From DATKSS01 sp049582065 (GTDB taxonomy: Bacteria; Chloroflexota; Dormibacteria; Dormibacterales; Dormibacteraceae): a stretch of 18,191 nucleotides of DNA. A model generated the notes under the pieces. The model was not told the DNA's origin, did not search any database, and saw only the letters and a program-made list of their open reading frames with translations. Each line of letters opens with the position of its first letter. The stretch's first letter is position 1. This document shows positions 14,183 to 18,191 of this stretch, in pieces. Position numbers and translations under genes: made by a program. Location of the stretch: positions 1 through 18,191 of the forward strand of contig JBAUTF010000043.1 of NCBI GenBank assembly GCA_049582065.1, in the 5' to 3' direction.

Positions 14183-14661
14183 ACGATCTGGGCGACGCCC
14201 TCGGCAAGAACTTCTTGACCACGACAATCGGCAAGCTGGTCGGCTGGGGTCGCGGCAACTCGGTCTGGCCGGCGCAGTTCGGCCTGGCGTGCTGCGCGAT
14301 CGAGATGATCGCGTCCGCGACCGCCAGCGTCGACATCGCGCGTTTCGGATCTGAGGCGATGCGGGCCTCGCCGCGACAGTCCGACCTGATGATCGTTTCG
14401 GGCCGCGTCTCGCAGAAGATGGCCCCTGTCCTGCGCACCGTCTACGACCAGATGCCCGAGCCCAAATGGGTGATCTCGATGGGCGCCTGCGCCTCGTCCG
14501 GCGGCGTCTTCAACAACTACGCGCTCCTCCAGGGGGTGGACAAGATCGTCCCGGTTGACGTCTACGTCCCCGGCTGTCCCCCACGCCCTGAGGACCTCCT
14601 CAACGCGCTGATGATCCTGCAGGAGAGGATCAAGGCCCAGGGCATCCTGCCGCGCTCGTGA
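14173..14661 (+). CDS. nuoB: NADH-quinone oxidoreductase subunit B
   Basis: A 162-residue [4Fe-4S] cluster N2 carrier, the last redox centre before quinone. Cluster ligands are the tandem Cys40-Cys41 in FGLACCAIEM, Cys106 in SMGACASSGG and Cys135 in VPGCPPRPE. The TTG at 14173 was chosen because GGAGG lies 6 nt upstream, and it overlaps the end of nuoA. The frame stays open further upstream but only as a shadow of nuoA. Its TGA overlaps the nuoC GTG. The length is normal for the family and no residue is missing. Confidence 0.96.
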   Translation: MGLDDLGDALGKNFLTTTIGKLVGWGRGNSVWPAQFGLACCAIEMIASATASVDIARFGSEAMRASPRQSDLMIVSGRVSQKMAPVLRTVYDQMPEPKWVISMGACASSGGVFNNYALLQGVDKIVPVDVYVPGCPPRPEDLLNALMILQERIKAQGILPRS

Positions 14662-15206
14662 CCAACCCCGAATCAGCCTCAGCTCTGCCCCTCCGGGGTG
14701 GAGCGCATCATGCCGCGCCTGTGATCTCACAAGAGCTGATCGTCGAGCAGGGCGTGAGCGCCGGCGACTCGTGGGTCACCGTGGAGCCGGGCGCCATCCG
14801 CGACGCGCTCTCGGCGTTGAAGGGGGACGGCTATCGCCTGCTCGTGTTCCTCACCTGCGTCGACCACCTGGCCGACGCCTCGCGCCAGTGGCCGGCCCGC
14901 TACGAGCTCGTTTACCAGATGCGCAACCTCGAGACGGGCGGCCAGATCCGCGTTCGGGCGTTCGTCGACGGCGACCCGCCGCACATCGACTCGGTGCAGG
15001 ACATGTTCCCTCCCGCCAACTGGGACGAGCGTGAGACCTACGACCTGTTCGGCGTCGTCTTCAACGACCACCCGGACCTCACGCGGATCCTCATGCCCGA
15101 CGACTGGGTCGGCCATCCGCTGCGACGCGACTATCCCGTGGGCGGTGAGGTGGTCGAGTTCTCGCAGGAGCACGAGACCTGGCAGACCGCCCCGGAGAAG
15201 GCATGA
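14658..15206 (+). CDS. nuoC: NADH-quinone oxidoreductase subunit C
   Basis: A 182-residue hydrophilic subunit (the 30-kDa homologue). Signatures are FLTCVDHLADASRQWPARYE, IDSVQDMFPPANWDERETYD and LFGVVFNDHPDLTRILMPDDWVGHPLRRDYP. The GTG start forms GTGA with the nuoB stop; the TGA forms ATGA with nuoD. About 25 residues at the N-terminus (TNPESASALPLRGGAHHAAP and onward) precede the conserved region and look low in complexity. nuoC and nuoD are separate genes here, not fused as in E. coli. Confidence 0.95.
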   Translation: MTNPESASALPLRGGAHHAAPVISQELIVEQGVSAGDSWVTVEPGAIRDALSALKGDGYRLLVFLTCVDHLADASRQWPARYELVYQMRNLETGGQIRVRAFVDGDPPHIDSVQDMFPPANWDERETYDLFGVVFNDHPDLTRILMPDDWVGHPLRRDYPVGGEVVEFSQEHETWQTAPEKA

Positions 15207-16423
15207 GCACCCCGCCGGGCATCACGATCGAAAAGACCGGCGAGCAGGGCGCGTTCGGCGGCGAGCTGCTCACCGTCAACTTCGGGCCCCATCACCCTTC
15301 GACGCACGGCGTGCTCCGCCTCATCGTCGACCTGGACGGCGAGCAGATCCGGCGCATCAAGCCCGTTATCGGCTACCTGCACACCGGGATCGAAAAGCAG
15401 ATGGAGGCGCTCCGCTGGCAGCAGGGCGTGGTCGTGACCGACCGTCACGACTATCTGTCGCCCCCCATCAACAACCTCGCCTACGCGCTTGCCGTCGAGA
15501 AGCTGATGGGGGTCGAGGTGCCGCCCCGGGCGCAGGCGCTTCGCGTCATCATGTCGGAGCTCACGCGGCTCTCGTCTCACCTGGTCTGGCTGGGCACGAG
15601 CGGCATCGAGCTCGGCGCGATGTCGATGCTCATGTACTGCTTCCGAGAGCGCGACACCATCCTCAACATGAACGAGGAGATCTCGGGCTTCCGGATGCAC
15701 ACGTCCTACATCCGCCCCGGTGGCGTGATGGCGGACGCCACGCCTCGATTCCTCGAGATGCTGGATGCGTTCGTCCGCGCGATGCCGAAGAACATCGACG
15801 AGTACGAAGAGCTGCTCACCATGAACCCGATCTTCCGGTCTCGTTTGATCGGGATCGGGCGCCTCTCGCCAGAGGACGCAAAGGTGCTGGGAGCCACAGG
15901 GCCGATGATCCGCGGCTCGGGCATACCGTGGGACCTGCGCAAGACGATCCCTTACTCGGGATACGAGAAGTACGACTTCGAGGTCGCCACCTCACAAGAC
16001 TGCGATTGCTACGGCCGCTACCTCGTGCGCATCAAAGAGATGCGCGAGGCGGTGAAGATCCTGCGCCAGGCTCTCGACACGCTCCCCGACGGACCTGTCA
16101 ACGTCGACGACCGCAAGATGCTGCCGCCGCCACGCGAGGAACTGGAGACGTCGATGGAGGCGGTGATCCACCACTTCAAGCTCTTCACCGAGGGCTACTC
16201 GGTGCCGCCCGGCGACGTCTACGTGGCGGTCGAGTCGGGACGCGGCGAGAACGGGTGCTACATCGTGAGCGACGGGACGCACAAGCCGCGGCGCGTGAAG
16301 TTCCGCTCCGCCTCGTTCGTCAACCTGCAGGCTCTCGAGCGCATGGCGCTGAACCACATGGTGGCGGACATGATCGCGATCATCGGCACGGCGGACACGG
16401 TGCTCGGAGACGTGGACAGATGA
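15203..16423 (+). CDS. nuoD: NADH-quinone oxidoreductase subunit D
   Basis: A 406-residue subunit (49-kDa homologue) forming the quinone pocket with NuoB. GPHHPSTHGVLRLIVDLDGE (28-47) includes the quinone-site His. Other family blocks are GYLHTGIEKQME, DRHDYLSPPINNLAYALAVE, YIRPGGVMAD, the RGSGIPWDLRKTIPYSGYEK block and the end DMIAIIGTADTVLGDVDR. It is complete, with normal length. ATG 15203 overlaps the nuoC stop by 4 bp. Unlike the other junctions, 67 bp separate it from nuoE; that gap holds a hairpin. Confidence 0.97.
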   Translation: MSTPPGITIEKTGEQGAFGGELLTVNFGPHHPSTHGVLRLIVDLDGEQIRRIKPVIGYLHTGIEKQMEALRWQQGVVVTDRHDYLSPPINNLAYALAVEKLMGVEVPPRAQALRVIMSELTRLSSHLVWLGTSGIELGAMSMLMYCFRERDTILNMNEEISGFRMHTSYIRPGGVMADATPRFLEMLDAFVRAMPKNIDEYEELLTMNPIFRSRLIGIGRLSPEDAKVLGATGPMIRGSGIPWDLRKTIPYSGYEKYDFEVATSQDCDCYGRYLVRIKEMREAVKILRQALDTLPDGPVNVDDRKMLPPPREELETSMEAVIHHFKLFTEGYSVPPGDVYVAVESGRGENGCYIVSDGTHKPRRVKFRSASFVNLQALERMALNHMVADMIAIIGTADTVLGDVDR

Positions 16424-16427
16424 ACAC

Positions 16428-16480
16428 CCCACGAAACCGCCTCCCGCTACGCGGGGACCCCATTGGAATGATTTCGTGGG
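16428..16480 (+). repeat. Hairpin-forming element between nuoD and nuoE
   Basis: Perfect 9-bp arms CCCACGAAA (16428-16436) and TTTCGTGGG (16472-16480) enclose a second stem CCCGC, TAC, GCGGG (16443-16455) and CATT GG AATG (16461-16470). The outer arms resemble those of the nuoA leader hairpin. The right arm overlaps GGGAG (16478-16482), the likely Shine-Dalgarno sequence of nuoE, so folding could limit nuoE translation. Confidence 0.65.
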
Positions 16481-16490
16481 AGCCCCTGAG

Positions 16491-17171
16491 ATGAGCGCTT
16501 TGTCCACGCATATCCTCGACGAGATCAAGGCACTGCCGGCGCGCTATCCTCAGCCTCGCTCGGCTGTCATGCCTGCGCTCGACCTCGCGCAGGAGGAGCT
16601 CGGCCACCTCACGCCGGAGGCGATGAGCGAGGTCGCGGCTGCGCTGAAGCTGGACCCGGGCTATGTCGAGGGCGTCGCGACCTTCTACACGCTGTTCCAC
16701 CTCGAGCCGATCGGCAAGCATCGCTTCTACATGTGCACCAACCTCAGCTGCATGCTGCGCGGCGCCGAGGAGCTGGTCGCTCACCTGCGCGACACGATCG
16801 GGGTGAGGGAGGCGGGCGAGGTCTCGAAGGACGGTCTCTTCTCATACGAGGAGGTCGAGTGCATGGGTGCGTGCGAGTACGCGCCGATGTGCCGCGTCGA
16901 CCACCGCTATCACTACGACCTGACACCCACCAAGATCGACGGGCTCGTCGCCGAGAGGAGAGATCGTGGCGAGGCGCAATGGCCAGAAGCTCCTCCCCAT
17001 CCCCGGCCTTCGGCCGGTACTTCCCCGCACGGCGGGGAAGTGGGTGGTTCCCCGCCAAGCGGGGAAGTGGGGTCTTCTCACCTGCCCACTGGTGGGGAGG
17101 CCCGGTCGCCACGCGACCGGGGTGGGGAGGCGCAATTGAAGAAGCCGAGGAAGAAGAAGGCCGGTGGCTGA
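16491..17171 (+). CDS. nuoE: NADH-quinone oxidoreductase subunit E, with repeat-derived tail insert
   Basis: 226 residues from ATG 16491, chosen for GGGAG 8 nt upstream. Residues 1-~160 are a complete NuoE (24-kDa homologue), a thioredoxin-like [2Fe-2S] protein. Helical N-terminus GVATFYTLFHLEPIG leads to the ligands Cys82, Cys87 (MCTNLSCMLRG), Cys124 and Cys128 (VECMGACEYAPMC). It passes electrons next to NuoF. Residues 164-215 do not look like NuoE; they are translated palindromic repeats rich in Pro, Gly and Ser (SPHGGEVGGSPPSGEVGSSH). The tail QLKKPRKKKAGG then resumes a basic end. EAQ occurs on both sides of the insert (161-163 and 213-215). nuoF starts 8 bp before its stop. Confidence 0.93.
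   Translation: MSALSTHILDEIKALPARYPQPRSAVMPALDLAQEELGHLTPEAMSEVAAALKLDPGYVEGVATFYTLFHLEPIGKHRFYMCTNLSCMLRGAEELVAHLRDTIGVREAGEVSKDGLFSYEEVECMGACEYAPMCRVDHRYHYDLTPTKIDGLVAERRDRGEAQWPEAPPHPRPSAGTSPHGGEVGGSPPSGEVGSSHLPTGGEARSPRDRGGEAQLKKPRKKKAGG
16992..17130 (+). mobile_element. Compound palindromic element (MITE-like) inside the nuoE frame
   Basis: Terminal inverted repeats are CCTCCCCATCCCCGG (16992-17006) and the complement of CCGGGGTGGGGAGG (17117-17130), differing by one base. In between lie stems CCGGCC/GGCCGG (17003-17017), ACTTCCCCGC/GCGGGGAAGT (17019-17041), TTCCCCGC/GCGGGGAA (17048-17066), CCCAC/GTGGG (17085-17096) and CCCGGTCGC/GCGACCGGG (17101-17121). A 10-bp direct repeat GAGGCGCAAT lies at 16971-16980 and 17127-17136, 156 bp apart, a multiple of three. 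The left copy does not abut the inverted repeat, so a target duplication is only a candidate explanation. Confidence 0.6.
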
Positions 17172-18191
17172 GCAGCGAGGGACGGTGGGCGGGCCGGTGC
17201 TGACCGAATGGTTCGGCCACGCCGACCTCCACACGCTCGACGTTTACGAGTCGCTGGGCGGCTACTCCGCGCTGCGCAAGGTGATCACCACGATGACCGC
17301 CGCGCAGGTGATCGACGATGTCAAGACCTCCGGCCTGCGTGGCCGGGGTGGCGCCGACTTCCCGACCGCGACCAAGTGGTCCTTCGTGCCCAAGGACCAT
17401 CCCGGTCCGAAGTTCATCGTCGTCAACGCTGACGAGTCGGAGCCGGGGAGCGCCAAGGACCGCTACCTGATGGAGAACTCGCCGCACGCGCTGATCGAAG
17501 GCGCCGCCATCGCATCGTTTGCGATCGGCGGGCACGTGGCGTGGGTGTACATCCGCGGCGAGTACGACGTCCCGTTCGAGATGCTTCGCGCCGCAATCGC
17601 CGAAGCCCACGCGAAGGCCTATCTCGGCGACCATCCTTTCGGCTCCGACTACCCGCTCGATGTTCGTCTATACCGCGGTCACGGCGCCTACATCTGCGGC
17701 GAGGAGACCGCGCTCCTCGAATCGCTGGAAGGAAAGCGGGCCCAGCCCCGATCCCGTCCCCCGTTCCCCGCCGTCAAGGGTGCCTGGGGCCTCCCGACCG
17801 CGGTCAACAACGTCGAGACGCTCTCGACGGTGCCGTGGATCATCCGCCACGGCGGCGCCGAGTACGCCAAGCGCGGCACCGAAAAGGCGAAGGGCACGCG
17901 CATCGTGACGGTCAGTGGCGATGTGCAGCGCCCGGGCAACTACGAGATCGAGATCGGAGTCACCTACCGACACATCATCGAAGAGCTCGCCGGCGGCGCG
18001 TTGAGCGGCCGCAAGCTCAAGGTGTTCTGGCCGGGAGGCTCGTCGGCCAAGGTCCTCCCCGCATCGATGCTCGACACTTCGACCGATCTTGACGGCCTGA
18101 AGGCGATGGGGACGATGGGCGGCTCGGGCGGCATCATCGTCATGGACGACTCGCACTGCATCGTCAAGGCCGCCGGCAGGCTGGTGCGCTT
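17164..18191 (+). CDS. nuoF: NADH-quinone oxidoreductase subunit F, 3' end beyond window
   Basis: 342 codons are visible. NuoF binds FMN and NADH and starts electron transfer in complex I. Visible blocks are GLRGRGGADFPTATKWSFVP (57-76), VVNADESEPGSAKDRYLME (86-104, usually GTFKDR), GAYICGEETALLESLEGKR (174-192) and GAWGLPTAVNNVETLSTVPW (207-226). The C-terminal [4Fe-4S] cysteines lie past the right edge. GTG 17164 overlaps nuoE by 8 bp and has AAGAAGG nearby; GTG 17185 and 17197 are alternative starts. No defect is seen in the visible part. Confidence 0.95.
   Translation, partial: MAEQRGTVGGPVLTEWFGHADLHTLDVYESLGGYSALRKVITTMTAAQVIDDVKTSGLRGRGGADFPTATKWSFVPKDHPGPKFIVVNADESEPGSAKDRYLMENSPHALIEGAAIASFAIGGHVAWVYIRGEYDVPFEMLRAAIAEAHAKAYLGDHPFGSDYPLDVRLYRGHGAYICGEETALLESLEGKRAQPRSRPPFPAVKGAWGLPTAVNNVETLSTVPWIIRHGGAEYAKRGTEKAKGTRIVTVSGDVQRPGNYEIEIGVTYRHIIEELAGGALSGRKLKVFWPGGSSAKVLPASMLDTSTDLDGLKAMGTMGGSGGIIVMDDSHCIVKAAGRLVR

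Noticed and set aside
14680..14720. GC-rich stretch in the nuoC N-terminus (CCCCTCCGGGG) resembling the palindromic elements
   Set aside because: Only a 4-bp stem and no match to the element borders; too short to call, although the N-terminal extension itself is unusual.

Overview
High-GC bacterial chromosome segment with dense, tightly packed genes, frequent GTG/TTG/CTG starts and many start codons directly behind a TANNNT hexamer (leaderless-type promoters). The gene content suits an actinobacterium-like or Chloroflexota/'Ca. Dormibacterota'-like member of the Terrabacteria: the NuoA-B-C-D-E-F order, an actinobacterial-style ChlI/ChlD pair carrying an extra four-cysteine motif, a TrmI m1A58 methyltransferase and a DinB/TPR protein. 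The phylum is an inference from gene style only.

Layout. 1-3849 (minus): moxR, a DUF58 gene and a membrane transglutaminase-like gene form one operon with tight junctions; the transglutaminase gene runs off the left edge. 3895-5163 (minus): a serpin with a lipoprotein signal. 5200-8340 (minus): two metal-chelatase-type AAA+ genes, the VWA-bearing ChlD and the smaller ChlI, whose N-terminal halves are paralogous. 8356-8582: a tandem array of a 35-bp hairpin repeat, followed by a possible 43-residue membrane peptide (plus). 8748-10438 (minus): malate dehydrogenase and a DinB-like/TPR gene overlapping its stop. 10439-10866: no intact gene, but a decayed Nudix hydrolase remnant. 10867-11513 (minus): a VapBC-type toxin-antitoxin pair. 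11544-13172 (minus): trmI and a UbiE-like SAM methyltransferase, separated by a palindromic element. 13198-13617 (plus): an OsmC-like protein, divergent from the methyltransferase over 25 bp. 13621-18191 (plus): repeat, terminator, promoter and leader, then nuoA-nuoF, with nuoF cut by the right edge.

How the genes fit together. The nuo genes encode the hydrophilic arm of respiratory complex I plus NuoA, with overlapping stop/start codons at A/B, B/C, C/D and E/F. Malate dehydrogenase would feed NADH to this complex. MoxR-DUF58-transglutaminase is a common envelope-related trio of unknown exact function. ChlI/ChlD is the ATPase motor of a Mg- or Co-chelatase whose large subunit is not in the window.

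The most unusual signal is a family of small GC-rich palindromic elements at four places. Each has a hairpin made of ACTTCCCCGC and GCGGGGAAGT, a second hairpin, and the end GGATGGGGAG. One copy forms a tandem array, one supplies the Shine-Dalgarno sequence of trmI, one precedes the nuo operon, and one compound copy with terminal inverted repeats lies inside the nuoE reading frame, where it appears to add 52 codons without breaking the frame.
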